This document shows positions 14,282 to 22,753 of a stretch of DNA of 35,270 nucleotides, piece after piece; the stretch's first letter is position 1, and every line of letters begins with the position of its first letter. Source of the stretch: JAWVYT01 sp046483065 (GTDB lineage: Bacteria; Gemmatimonadota; Gemmatimonadetes; Longimicrobiales; RSA9); the NCBI GenBank assembly GCA_046483065.1, contig JAWODW010000081.1:1-35270 (forward strand), in the 5' to 3' direction. A program made the translations under genes and the position numbers. The notes beneath the pieces are model-generated. The model had not been told where the DNA came from and searched no databases. It saw nothing but the letters and a program-made list of their open reading frames with translations.

Positions 14282-14911
14282 ATGACGGCTCGCCTCGACG
14301 TGGACGCGCGCGACAGGCTGGAAGAGGAGCTGATGGGAATGGAGGGTGTGCTCCATGCCAGCATGGATCCGCGCACCGGCATGGAACTCTGGGTGATCCG
14401 GGACCCGAGCCACGAGCAGGGCCCCATCGAGATCGCGGTTCGGAACCGGCTGGCGGCACTGGGCCACGACCCCGGCGGACTGGATGTCCGTGTCACCCTT
14501 CCCACCGCCCCGGGTCCTCGCCGGCGGGTCCGGTTCGAGGGAGTCGAACGGACGGAGGACGGTGGACGGGTCTCCATCGCCGTCATGCTGGAGTGGGACG
14601 GGCAGACCTACAGCGGCAGCGCCACCGGGGAGCGGGGACCCGCCATCGAGCTCAAGACCACCGCCCGTGCGGCGGTGGAGGCTTTGGAACGGTTGAGTGG
14701 TCAGGCTCTGGATCTGCGAATTATCGGCGTGAAGGCAGTCCACGCGTTCGACTCGGACCTGATGGTGGCGTCCCTCTACCGCTCGGCGGGCGTGCAGCAG
14801 CGTCTGGTCGGGGCCGTACTGGTCACCGATGACCCGCTGTCCGCTGCCGCCGTGTCCGTCCTGAGCGCCCTGAACCGAACGCTGGGGAACTTCCTCCACA
14901 CGGCGGACTGA
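14282..14911 (+). CDS. Protein of unknown function with a C-terminal half resembling the LeuA regulatory domain
   Basis: The 209-residue soluble protein has no signal peptide or membrane helix. Residues about 1-75 look like a small alpha/beta domain (RLEEELMGMEGV ... IEIAVRNRLAALG). Residues about 85-205 show two beta-beta-beta-alpha-like halves: VSIAVMLEWDGQTYSGSA, then ARAAVEALERL, then DLRIIGVKAVHAF, then LVGAVLVTDDPLSAAAVSVLSALNRTL. The last part recalls the repeat of the allosteric (LeuA_dimer) domain of isopropylmalate synthase, which ends in an AS-x-x-AY-x-x-ALN helix. This is inference from pattern only. GGGGA precedes the ATG. It stands alone between opposing units, so neighbours do not indicate a role. 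Confidence 0.6.
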   Translation: MTARLDVDARDRLEEELMGMEGVLHASMDPRTGMELWVIRDPSHEQGPIEIAVRNRLAALGHDPGGLDVRVTLPTAPGPRRRVRFEGVERTEDGGRVSIAVMLEWDGQTYSGSATGERGPAIELKTTARAAVEALERLSGQALDLRIIGVKAVHAFDSDLMVASLYRSAGVQQRLVGAVLVTDDPLSAAAVSVLSALNRTLGNFLHTAD

Positions 14912-14971
14912 GCCAGGGGCGTCGCCTCCGGCTCTCCTCAGCCGGGAGTCGTGCTCCGCCGGGAGCCTTGG

Positions 14972-15766
14972 TCAGGGCGAGTCGCCCATGATGGAGCGGG
15001 CGTAGCCGTTGGCCGGATCACCGCCGGCCCGCCGGATCGAGTCCACGGTGCCGAGCCCACGGTTGTAGGCGAGGAGCGCCAGCCGCAGCTCGCCGTCATA
15101 GCGATCAATGAGCCAGCGGAGGTAGCGGAACCCGAGGCGGAGGTTGGTGTCGCGGTCGAAGAGGTCGCTGTAGCTCAACGACGGGTCCATCTCGAAGGCG
15201 GTGGCCGGCATGAGCTGGGCGTATCCCACCGCGCCCTTGGGGCTGACGGCGCGCCGGCTGAACCCGCTCTCCATCTGGACCAGCCGGAAGGCCAGCGCGG
15301 GGGCGATCCCCTCGGCGAGGGCGATGTCGTTGATGGCCGTAGCCAGGTCGGCGGGGATCCGGTAGCGCCGGGAGTAGTCCATGATCTCCTGGAGGCGGTC
15401 CATCTCCAGGCGGACCAGCGCCAGCTCGCCCTGGCGGGCCTGGAGCGCCACCCGGGACTGATCGGCGTCGGTGGTGAGAGCCTCCACCCGGGCGAACTCG
15501 GGCCGGGCCGCCAGCTGGAGGCCCAGGACGAACGCCAGGATCACGGCACCCGCGAGCCTGGCCGGGGAGCGGAGCCGACGCCAGAGGTACCCCATTCGTC
15601 GCCTGAGGTAGCCCCGCTGCTCCGACTCCCAGCGGGTCAGGGGCCCCGGTTGCTGATACGTCTCCGCCTCGTCCGAGGAGAGGAGCCCGCGGGCTTCCGC
15701 CTGCCGGGCCAGATCGCGCAGGAGCTGGGTGCGGCTCGGCTTCGAGGTACCGCCGTCGTCCATCAT
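14972..15766 (-). CDS. Membrane-anchored lytic transglycosylase (SLT/GH23 domain)
   Basis: The 264-residue protein has a basic cytoplasmic N-tail of about 68 residues and a single membrane helix (about 70-86, LAGAVILAFVLGLQLAA). A short coiled coil (about 95-130) and a soluble lytic transglycosylase domain follow. Catalytic E166 lies in VQMESGFSRRAVSPKGAVGYAQLMPATA, and the AYNRG motif is near 234. It cleaves the MurNAc-GlcNAc bond of peptidoglycan with 1,6-anhydro product formation, in the periplasm. ATG 15766 overlaps the moaC stop (ATGA); the adjacent ATG at 15763 is an alternative. The long cytoplasmic tail is unusual for this family and could bind a partner. The stop lies near a 60-bp spacer facing the convergent gene at 14282. 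Confidence 0.88.
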   Translation of the reverse strand: MMDDGGTSKPSRTQLLRDLARQAEARGLLSSDEAETYQQPGPLTRWESEQRGYLRRRMGYLWRRLRSPARLAGAVILAFVLGLQLAARPEFARVEALTTDADQSRVALQARQGELALVRLEMDRLQEIMDYSRRYRIPADLATAINDIALAEGIAPALAFRLVQMESGFSRRAVSPKGAVGYAQLMPATAFEMDPSLSYSDLFDRDTNLRLGFRYLRWLIDRYDGELRLALLAYNRGLGTVDSIRRAGGDPANGYARSIMGDSP

Positions 15767-16257
15767 CCGTCTTCCCGGGTCCCGTCGGACGACCAGTGCC
15801 CCGAGCGGCCACCGCTCTTCTCCAGGAGCCGGATCCCCTCGATGCGCATACCCCGGTCCACGGCTTTGAGCATATCGTAGACGGTGAGGAGTGCCACGGA
15901 CACGGCCGTGAGCGCTTCCATCTCCACCCCCGTTCGACTCGTCACCCGTGCCCTGGACACGGCCCGTACACCGGGCAGCTCCGGGTCGGGGGCGAGCTCC
16001 ACATCCACGCTGGTCAGGGGGAGCGGGTGGCAGAGTGGGATCAGCTCCGAGGTCTGTTTTGCGCCCTGGATCCCGGCGATCTGCGCCACCAGGAGGGGAT
16101 CGCCCTTGGGCGTACGACCGTCCTCCAGCGCCCTGAGCGTGTCGGACGCCATCCGGATGAAGCCCTCGGCCACCGCCGTACGGTGGGTCTCCGGTTTCTC
16201 CGCCACGTCGACCATCCGGGCCCGGCCTGTCTCGTCCTGATGTGTCAGCTCGCTCAC
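15763..16257 (-). CDS. moaC: Cyclic pyranopterin monophosphate synthase (molybdenum cofactor biosynthesis)
   Basis: The 164-residue protein has full MoaC length. It converts the MoaA product 3',8-cyclo-GTP to cyclic pyranopterin monophosphate. Visible signatures are AKQTSELIPLCHPL with the conserved His, TGVEMEALTAV, and the YDMLKAVDRGM motif with the second catalytic lysine. GTG at 16257 follows GAGGAG with good spacing. A weak promoter candidate is TTCCCC (16313..16308), 18 bp, TATCTT (16289..16284). No other molybdopterin gene is in the window. It overlaps the transglycosylase gene, an apparently unrelated partner. Confidence 0.95.
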   Translation of the reverse strand: MSELTHQDETGRARMVDVAEKPETHRTAVAEGFIRMASDTLRALEDGRTPKGDPLLVAQIAGIQGAKQTSELIPLCHPLPLTSVDVELAPDPELPGVRAVSRARVTSRTGVEMEALTAVSVALLTVYDMLKAVDRGMRIEGIRLLEKSGGRSGHWSSDGTREDG

Positions 16258-16406
16258 GTCGACTCCTCTCTATGCGACGTAGGAAGATAAGCACGGTTGG
16301 AGGCGGTGGGGAACCGTGGCCTGCGTCGGCCCCCACGTTCACGGTGGCGGGACCGGGCGGGCGAGGCCATAGTGGATCGGGACAGATTTCTCGGCCGCCC
16401 CGATAC

Positions 16407-17540
16407 TCAACGCTGCAGGAATCCCGCCAGGTCGTTCAGGAGTGTGGCCAGCGTGAGCTGGGGGTTGGCGTTGATTCGGCCGGCGTCGCGGGCGCGCTCG
16501 ACCCGCTCTATGGCCTCCGGGATCCGGTCGGCACGAATTCGGCCGGCGAGCGCCTGCAGCCCGTCTACGGCGTCCACATCCACCACCTCGTCCTCGGCGC
16601 CGGCAGCCACGGCCCCCAGGTCCCGGAGCCAGAGGCCCAGGAACTCCAGCGTCTCACCGAACGCGCCCCGAGCGCCGGCGGGGCGCTCGGCGTGGGCGGC
16701 GGCGAGGCGGGAAACACTGGTCGGGGCGAGGGCTGCCTCGAGCCAGCGGTGAGCGGCTTTCCGGAGGTTGTCCGCCCGGCTCTCGCCGCTCTCGTCGGGA
16801 AGGAAGGTCAGCGCCCGGCCGATGGAGCCCCGGCCCAGGCGGGCCGCCAGCTGTATGGCGGTCCCGTCGGCGCCGGTCCGCTGTTCCAGGAACTGCCGGA
16901 CCTCGACCTCCGGGAAGGGCCGCAGCCGGACCGGCAGCAGTCGCGACCGGATGGTGGGGAGCAGCGCTTCGGGCTCGGCGGCCGTCAGGATGATGGTGGT
17001 GGCCGGCGGCGGCTCCTCCAGCAGCTTGAGGAGGGCATTGGCCGCCTCCTGGCTGGCTTCCTGGGGCACCAGCAGCTCGGCGTCTCCGACGATGAAAACC
17101 TGGCGGGAGCCCATGGCCGGGCGGGTAGATCCGAGCCGCCGCAGCGTCCGGATCTGCGCCAGGTAGAGCCCCACCAGCTCATCGGCAGGTGGCTGGTACA
17201 GGGGGTCCCGGCGGCGCTCGTCCAGCGCTTCGTAGCGGGCCTCCTCCAGGGCGTCGGCCAGTTTGTCCGGGCTCGACGCCCCCTTGGGCCGGGGCAGAGG
17301 GAAGAACCAGTGGATGTCCGGGTGCTGGAGGTCGAGGGCCAGCGTGCACCCCCGGCACTCGCCGCACGGCCCCTCGGTGTCCGGGGCGCTGCAGACCAGG
17401 AGTCGGGCCAGCCACAGGGCCAGCGCCTGCCGGCCCACGCCGGGCGGGCCGTGGATCAGGAGCGAGCCGGGCAGCTCGTCGCGCGCCACTGCGCCGACCA
17501 GGTCGCGCCGGACGCGGTGGTGGCCGAAGACCTGTGTCAC
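16407..17540 (-). CDS. holB: DNA polymerase III subunit delta'
   Basis: The 377-residue protein of the clamp-loader AAA+ family belongs to the replisome complex that loads the beta clamp. It has a P-loop-like GPPGVGRQA in which the Walker lysine is Arg, as tolerated in delta', which does not hydrolyse ATP. A zinc-binding cluster (C50 region, CGECRGC) is followed by the sensor-type VFIVGDAELLVPQEASQEAANALLKLLEEPP motif that is diagnostic for delta'/gamma, and PTIRSRLLPVRLRPF. The C-terminal collar is divergent. GTG at 17540 overlaps the upstream stop (GTGA). It ends the long leftward operon. Confidence 0.9.
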   Translation of the reverse strand: MTQVFGHHRVRRDLVGAVARDELPGSLLIHGPPGVGRQALALWLARLLVCSAPDTEGPCGECRGCTLALDLQHPDIHWFFPLPRPKGASSPDKLADALEEARYEALDERRRDPLYQPPADELVGLYLAQIRTLRRLGSTRPAMGSRQVFIVGDAELLVPQEASQEAANALLKLLEEPPPATTIILTAAEPEALLPTIRSRLLPVRLRPFPEVEVRQFLEQRTGADGTAIQLAARLGRGSIGRALTFLPDESGESRADNLRKAAHRWLEAALAPTSVSRLAAAHAERPAGARGAFGETLEFLGLWLRDLGAVAAGAEDEVVDVDAVDGLQALAGRIRADRIPEAIERVERARDAGRINANPQLTLATLLNDLAGFLQR

Positions 17541-18781
17541 GGGCGGGCTCGCAGCCAGGGTAGGGGATCGACGGGCACGGGCGTGTGGCCGCTCACGGGC
17601 GCGTGAAGCTGGAGGTACAGGTGAGGACCCTCGTCGGGGCCCGGTCCCACGGTGCCCAGCACCTGTCCCGTGGTCACGTCCTGGCCCTCCTGCACGCGGG
17701 TCTCACCCAGGTACAGGTAGAGGGAGTAATAGCCGGCGCCGTGGCTCAGGACCACGCCGTTGCCGAACCCTTCCATGGCGCTGGCTACCACCACCGTCCC
17801 CCCCCGCACCGACCGGACCGGCGTTCCCGGCGCCGCGGAGATCCCGATCCCGTTCCTGCGCAGCGTCACGCCGTTGGGTCGACGTTCCGGACCGAAGCGG
17901 TAGACCAGCTCACCGTCCACCGGCCAGGGCAGCTCTCCCAGGGAGCTTGCGTCGAGGGTCCCGCCGCCAGCGGCCAGGCCGGCGGCGGCCCGCCGGCGCT
18001 CGGCTTCCAGGCGCTCCCGCTCCAGTTCCTCCATGACGGAGGTGAGCCGGCGCTCGTCGGCTTGCAGCTGCTGGATCCGGCTCTCCGCGCGGCTGACCCG
18101 GGTCTGGACGTTCTCGAGGGTGCGTGCCCGCGACTGCTCCAGGTACTGGAGCTGGGCGAACTCACTGAGCTTCTCGGCCCGGAGCTGCTCGATCTGGGTC
18201 AGACTCTGCTGCAGCGACTTCTCCTGGGCCGTCAGCTCCTGCTCCAGCTGCGCGATCTCGTCCATGAGCATCCGGTCGTGGACGGAGATCAGGTGCAGGT
18301 ACTTGTAGCGGTTCAGGAGGTCGCCGAAGTTCTCGGCGCTGAGGAGCACCCGGACCGCGTGCAGCGGTCCCTGCTTGTAGATGTTCCTCAGCCGCTCGTT
18401 CAGCACCACGTTCCGCTCCTCGAGATGGTCGCGGGTCCGCACCAGGCGCTGCGTGATGTTGTCGACGCTCGCCGCCAGCGCCGCCGTCTGGTAGTCGAGC
18501 TCCTGAAGCGCTTCCGCCGACGCATCCACCTGCCGCTCGATGTTCTGCAGCTCCCGGGAGATGTTGCGGGCCTGGCCCTGCAGGTCCTGCATCTCCAGCT
18601 GAAGCTGCTCCCGCTCCGCCCGGATCTCCTGGAGCCGCTGCTGGCTCTCCCGGATCCGGGCCTGGAGCGTGTCCTGCTGTGCCGTGGCGGTGACGGGAGC
18701 CAGGAGGACGACGATGAGCGCGGCGGCGCCCACCCTCAGCCAGCCCGCGTGGCGGACCCGCGCTTCGGACGCCGGCTTCAT
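17537..18781 (-). CDS. EnvC-like murein-hydrolase activator: coiled coil plus degenerate LytM (M23) domain
   Basis: The 414-residue protein has a signal peptide (1 to about 38, ...APVTATAQQ), a long coiled coil (about 40-285) and a C-terminal LytM domain (about 300-414). The zinc ligands of active M23 peptidases are lost. The usual H-x(3)-D region is PNGVTLRRNGIGIS, and the usual HLHFE site is GPHLYLQLH. EnvC of E. coli is likewise an inactive LytM protein that activates amidases under control of FtsEX; here the gene directly follows ftsE and ftsX. The start at 18781 gives a clean signal peptide. An ATG at 18868, with AGGA overlapping the ftsX stop, would add 29 residues before it and cannot be excluded. 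Confidence 0.85.
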   Translation of the reverse strand: MKPASEARVRHAGWLRVGAAALIVVLLAPVTATAQQDTLQARIRESQQRLQEIRAEREQLQLEMQDLQGQARNISRELQNIERQVDASAEALQELDYQTAALAASVDNITQRLVRTRDHLEERNVVLNERLRNIYKQGPLHAVRVLLSAENFGDLLNRYKYLHLISVHDRMLMDEIAQLEQELTAQEKSLQQSLTQIEQLRAEKLSEFAQLQYLEQSRARTLENVQTRVSRAESRIQQLQADERRLTSVMEELERERLEAERRRAAAGLAAGGGTLDASSLGELPWPVDGELVYRFGPERRPNGVTLRRNGIGISAAPGTPVRSVRGGTVVVASAMEGFGNGVVLSHGAGYYSLYLYLGETRVQEGQDVTTGQVLGTVGPGPDEGPHLYLQLHAPVSGHTPVPVDPLPWLRARP

Positions 18782-18875
18782 GCCGGGACCCCCGGTGGAG
18801 TCGGAGTCCACCAGCGAGCTGGATCGCCCCCCCGAAACCGAGCGCGACGCCGAGTACGAAGACGACATCGTCGTC

Positions 18876-19736
18876 CTAGACTTCCCGGAGGTGGTTCCGA
18901 ACGGCGCGGGAGCTGGCGTAGGTGCCGAAGAGGGCGCCACCCAGGACTCCGAGGACGACCCAGGTCTGGGGCATCCACTCCAGCTCCACCACGGCGTCGG
19001 AGAGGAAGAAGAAGATGCCGTAGGTGACGGGCAGGGCCATGAGTGAGCCGAGGATCCCGGTCAGCAGGCCCTCGAGAAGGAAAGGTCGACGGATGAACCA
19101 GTCGGTGGCGCCCACCAGCCGCATGATGGCGATCTCCTCGCGGCGGGCGAAGATGGCCAGCCGGATGGCGGCCCCGATGATGAGGGCGGCCACGGCGGCG
19201 AAGGCGCCGCCGACCACCACGGCAGCGGCCCCGGCCACGCGCCGGAGGAGGTAGACCTTGTCGAGCCAGTCCTGTCCGTACCGGACGTCCTCGACGAAGG
19301 GATAGTCGCCGATTACCCCCGCCACGCGGTGGACGGCGTCGACGTTCCGCTGCCCGGAGTGGAGGGTGACCTCCAGCGACGCGGGGAACGGGTTGGTGTC
19401 GAGCTCGGAGATCATGGACTCGAAGTCGCCGAGCTGCTCCCGGGCAAGCTCCAGAGCCTGACGTCGGGACACGTAGATGACGTCGCGGACCTGGGGTATG
19501 GTCTCGACCTCGGCCTGGAGGGCGTTCACCTGGTCGGCGGTGGCGTCATCGAGGAGGTACGCCACCACCTCCACGCGGGCCTCGACCCGGTCGAGGACCA
19601 CCCGGATGTTGTGGGCGGCCACGCCGAAGAGGCCCACCACGAAGAGAGAGAGTGCGATCATGGCGGCCGAGAGCCCGGTCAGGAGCGGGGCGCGTCGAAA
19701 CGCGGCCAGCGCCTCGCGTACGGTGTAGGAGCCCAT
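18876..19736 (-). CDS. ftsX: Cell-division ABC-type transmembrane protein FtsX
   Basis: The 286-residue protein has a short N-tail, a first helix (about 17-41), a periplasmic domain (about 42-170) and three further helices (about 172-200, 222-245, 258-282). This is the FtsX topology. The coupling region RREEIAIMRLVGATDWFIRRPFLLEGLLTG is typical of FtsX/MacB-type proteins contacting the ATPase. FtsEX transmits ATP hydrolysis across the membrane to activate wall hydrolases at the septum. It starts two bases after the ftsE stop and is followed by the EnvC-like gene, the expected periplasmic partner. Confidence 0.94.
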   Translation of the reverse strand: MGSYTVREALAAFRRAPLLTGLSAAMIALSLFVVGLFGVAAHNIRVVLDRVEARVEVVAYLLDDATADQVNALQAEVETIPQVRDVIYVSRRQALELAREQLGDFESMISELDTNPFPASLEVTLHSGQRNVDAVHRVAGVIGDYPFVEDVRYGQDWLDKVYLLRRVAGAAAVVVGGAFAAVAALIIGAAIRLAIFARREEIAIMRLVGATDWFIRRPFLLEGLLTGILGSLMALPVTYGIFFFLSDAVVELEWMPQTWVVLGVLGGALFGTYASSRAVRNHLREV

Positions 19737-19737
19737 G

Positions 19738-20418
19738 CTACGCCTCCTCCTCGGCGTGGGAGTCGTAGACCAGGACCCCGTGTTCGAGCTCCATGACCCG
19801 GGCGCCGGAGCTGTGTCGGATCAGCTCGGCGTCGTGGGTCGCCAGGAGCACGGCGGTCCCCGCGGCGTTGATGGCCCGGAAGAGGTCGTAGATCCCGCGC
19901 GTGGCCCGTTCGTCGAGATTGCCCGTGGGCTCGTCGGCCAGGAGCACCACCGGGTCGTTGGCCAGGGCCCGGGCAACCGCCACACGCTGCTGCTCGCCGC
20001 CGGACAGCTCCGAGGGTACCGAGCGGGCCTTGGCCGCCAGCCCCACCTGGGCCAGGAGGCGGCTGACCTTGCTCCGGACCACCGACTTCTTGGCGCCTGT
20101 GACCTCCAGGGCGAAGGCCACGTTCTCGGCCGCGGTCCGGTCCGGGAGCAGGCGGAAGTCCTGGAAGATGTAACCGATCTTGCGCCGGAGCATGGCCCGC
20201 TCGCGGGAGCTGAGTTTCCGGGTGTCGTAGCCGCTCACCCGGACCTCGCCGCTCGAAGGGTGTTCGGCGGCGTGGATCAGGCGCAGCGCCGTGGTCTTGC
20301 CGGCGCCGCTGTGGCCGGTGAGGAATGCGAACTCACCCTTCCGAATCCGGAAAGAGACACCGCTCAGCGCGGCTCCCGCCCGGGGATATTCTCTCGTGAC
20401 CTTGTCGAAACGGATCAT
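19738..20418 (-). CDS. ftsE: Cell-division ATP-binding protein FtsE
   Basis: The 226-residue ABC ATPase has Walker A GHSGAGKT (35-42), Q-loop FQDFRLLPDRTAAENV (with the FRLL typical of FtsE), signature LSGGE (138-142), Walker B VVLLADEP (157-164) and the GNLD D-loop. It pairs with FtsX at the division septum to regulate amidase activators. The start ATG overlaps the pdxA stop (ATGA), so it is coupled within the operon. Confidence 0.95.
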   Translation of the reverse strand: MIRFDKVTREYPRAGAALSGVSFRIRKGEFAFLTGHSGAGKTTALRLIHAAEHPSSGEVRVSGYDTRKLSSRERAMLRRKIGYIFQDFRLLPDRTAAENVAFALEVTGAKKSVVRSKVSRLLAQVGLAAKARSVPSELSGGEQQRVAVARALANDPVVLLADEPTGNLDERATRGIYDLFRAINAAGTAVLLATHDAELIRHSSGARVMELEHGVLVYDSHAEEEA

Positions 20419-21350
20419 TCTGCCGGCGCCGGTTCGGGTCCGCTGCAGAGGCGTGCCGCGGTGCGCACCGCCTCGATCATGGAGGAGGGGTCGGCCATGC
20501 CGCGCCCCGCGATGTCCATGGCCGTGCCGTGGTCCGGCGACGTCCGAACGAAGGGCAGCCCGAGGGTGATGTTCACGCCCGATCCGAAGCTGGCGGTCTT
20601 GAAGGCCGCCATCCCCACGTCGTGGTACGGGGCGATGACCGCATCGAACTCGCCGCGCAGCGCCCGGGTGAACACGGTGTCGGCAGGGATCGGGCCCGCC
20701 ACACGGAGGCCTTCACCCACGAGCTCCGCCACCACGGGCGTCATCACCCGGGCCTCCTGATCGCCGAAGAGGCCGCCATCCGAAGCGTGGGGGTTCAGCG
20801 CGCAGAGCGCCAGTCGAGGGACGTCGATCCCCCACCGTTCACGGAGCGCGTGGTGAGTCATCCGGGTCTGGGAGGCGAGCCGCTCGGCGGTCACCGCCGC
20901 CGGCACTTCGGAGAGGGGAATGTGGATGGTGGCCAGTACCACCCGGAGGGCGCCACCCAACGCTGTCTCCTCCGCCGCCATCATCATGGCCACCTCCTCG
21001 ACGCCGCTCAGCGTCTGGAGCATCTCGGTGTGACCGGGGAACGTGTAGTCCGCGGCGGCCAGCGCCGCCTTGTCGATCGGGGCCGTCACGATCCCGTCCA
21101 CATCGCCGGCCAGCGCCATCTCGATGGCCCGCTCGATGGCGGCGCCCGCCAGCCGACCGGCCGCGGCGGCGTCGGATCCGCCGTCCCATCGGCCCACGGC
21201 CACGTCCGGCTCGATCATGGTGCCCTTGGCCCCCACCGTGACCAGCGTCAGGTCGGGGCGCGGGTCGGCGAGGGCAGCGGCCGTGACCTCCGGGCCGATG
21301 CCCCGGGGGTCACCCAACGTGACAGCGAGGCGGTTGGCAGCCCTGTGCAT
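20415..21350 (-). CDS. pdxA: 4-hydroxythreonine-4-phosphate dehydrogenase (pyridoxal phosphate synthesis)
   Basis: The 311-residue protein oxidises 4-phosphohydroxy-L-threonine in the DXP-dependent vitamin B6 pathway. The N-terminal GDPRGIGPEV replaces the usual GDPAGIGPE. The metal-binding histidines appear in YTFPGHTEML, APYHDVGM and SPDHGTAMDIAG, and LNPHASDGGLFG is the family substrate motif. It sits 19 bp after the SurA-like gene and overlaps ftsE. In E. coli, surA and pdxA are also adjacent, so this order is an old linkage. Confidence 0.94.
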   Translation of the reverse strand: MHRAANRLAVTLGDPRGIGPEVTAAALADPRPDLTLVTVGAKGTMIEPDVAVGRWDGGSDAAAAGRLAGAAIERAIEMALAGDVDGIVTAPIDKAALAAADYTFPGHTEMLQTLSGVEEVAMMMAAEETALGGALRVVLATIHIPLSEVPAAVTAERLASQTRMTHHALRERWGIDVPRLALCALNPHASDGGLFGDQEARVMTPVVAELVGEGLRVAGPIPADTVFTRALRGEFDAVIAPYHDVGMAAFKTASFGSGVNITLGLPFVRTSPDHGTAMDIAGRGMADPSSMIEAVRTAARLCSGPEPAPAE

Positions 21351-21369
21351 CAGGCGGTGGGGTTCGAGG

Positions 21370-22671
21370 TCAGTAACGGATGTCGATGTACGTGCTTCGG
21401 CGCAGCTCGCCCAGTACCTCGTCCAGGAGCTTCTCCTGCTGCAGGAACTGCCGGATCTGGCTCCGGAGCTCCTGATCCTCCAGGGTGTACTCGCCGGCCT
21501 CGGTCACTTCGTCGACCTTCACCACGGCGTACGCTTCCTCCCGGGACGAGGGGATCTGGAAAGGCCCCACGACCTCGTCGCTCCGTGCCCCCCGGAGCTG
21601 CCGATCCCACGGTTCCGGGAGCGAGTCCCGGACCACGGGGCCGATATGGCTCTGCTCCACCGGATCGTGCACGGCCTCGATGAGGCTGTCGATGGGCGCG
21701 CCGTCGCGGAGCGCTTCCGCCACCGATTCGGCCCGCTCCCGGGTCCGGGCCCGGTCTTCGGCGCTGACCTCCGGGCGAATCAGGATGTGCCGGGCCAGCC
21801 GCTCCGGCCCCCGGGCCCGCTCCACCTTGATGATGTGGAGACCGAAGGATGTCTCCACGATATTGCTGAACTGGCCCGGGCGCAGGGAGAACGCCGCCCG
21901 CTCGAATCGGGGCACGAAGCGTCCACGGCGGAACCAGCCGAGCTCGCCGCCGCGCTGGCGGGTGGCCGCGTCATCGCTGTGGCGTCGCGCCAGCGTAGCG
22001 AAGTCCTCGCCCTGAGCCAGCTCCTCGAGGATGGCTTCGGCCTCGGCGCGGGCCCGTGCCATGGCCGAGTCGGAAGGCTCGGGCGTGACCGCCACCTGCT
22101 GGAACTCGATGGTTGCGGGGCGCCGGCCCAGCTCCGTCCGGCGCTCTTCGAAGAAGTCCCGGATCTCGGCGTCGGAAACCAGTGGCGGGGTGCGCTCTCG
22201 CTGCAGGGAGGCCATGAACTGCTGCTGGATCCCGGCCCGGCGGGTGCTCTGTGCCACGATGGCCCGGTACTGCTCGAGTGTCAGCCCTTCCTGCGAGAGC
22301 GCCTCCTCGAAGGCGGCCTGCGTGCCGAAACGGCGAACCTGCTCCTGGACGGTGGCGTCCACCTGGCTCTGAACGTCGGCCGCGGCCACCGCGATGGAGT
22401 CTCGCTCGGCCGCCTGGATCACCACCAGCTCGTTGATCATGACCTCGAGCTGCTCCCGCTTCATCTCGTCGAGGCCTTGCGGATCCATGGGCACCGGCTG
22501 ACCGGTGGCCCGGAGCCGCTCGATCTGCTCATCGAGCTCCGATGCCAGGATGATGCTGTCGCCCACCACGGCCACGATCCGATCGACGAGCTCGGGCTCG
22601 GGCTCCTGGGCCCGGACGGGGAGGGTCGCGATCGCCAGGATCGCTACGGTCAGCAATGCGGTTCGGATCAT
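21370..22671 (-). CDS. SurA-like periplasmic peptidyl-prolyl isomerase/chaperone
   Basis: The 433-residue protein has a signal peptide (1-22, ...LPVRAQ), a SurA N-terminal helical chaperone domain (about 27-170, starting LVDRIVAVVGDSIILASELDEQI) and two rotamase regions. The first (about 180-285) carries a good parvulin core: GEDFATLARRHSDD, GGELGWFRRG and FGLHIIKVER. The second (about 290-400) is degenerate. SurA escorts outer-membrane proteins to the BAM complex. The start ATG at 22671 is chosen for the signal peptide. It lies downstream of a second PpiC-type gene and upstream of pdxA, the arrangement known for surA. Confidence 0.88.
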   Translation of the reverse strand: MIRTALLTVAILAIATLPVRAQEPEPELVDRIVAVVGDSIILASELDEQIERLRATGQPVPMDPQGLDEMKREQLEVMINELVVIQAAERDSIAVAAADVQSQVDATVQEQVRRFGTQAAFEEALSQEGLTLEQYRAIVAQSTRRAGIQQQFMASLQRERTPPLVSDAEIRDFFEERRTELGRRPATIEFQQVAVTPEPSDSAMARARAEAEAILEELAQGEDFATLARRHSDDAATRQRGGELGWFRRGRFVPRFERAAFSLRPGQFSNIVETSFGLHIIKVERARGPERLARHILIRPEVSAEDRARTRERAESVAEALRDGAPIDSLIEAVHDPVEQSHIGPVVRDSLPEPWDRQLRGARSDEVVGPFQIPSSREEAYAVVKVDEVTEAGEYTLEDQELRSQIRQFLQQEKLLDEVLGELRRSTYIDIRY

Positions 22672-22690
22672 ACGTCCTGTCTTACTGGGA

Positions 22691-22726
22691 ACAATGCGGG
22701 CCGGCTCGACGGCCGGCCCGCGTTGT
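22691..22726 (-). terminator. Strong hairpin between the two PpiC-type genes
   Basis: ACAATGCGGGCCGGC (22691..22705) pairs with GCCGGCCCGCGTTGT (22712..22726): fifteen pairs with one wobble and a six-base loop. On the transcribed strand it is followed by TTGT and CCC, not a full U-run. It could be a partial terminator or a processing/stability element setting SurA-like levels relative to the upstream lipoprotein. Confidence 0.5.
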
Positions 22727-22753
22727 AATAGGCTCGCGCTCCCCGGGTGTTCC

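Noticed and set aside
17537..18781. Active M23 zinc endopeptidase
   Set aside because: The first zinc-ligand region and the HxH motif are both altered, and the FtsEX context favours an inactive EnvC-type activator.
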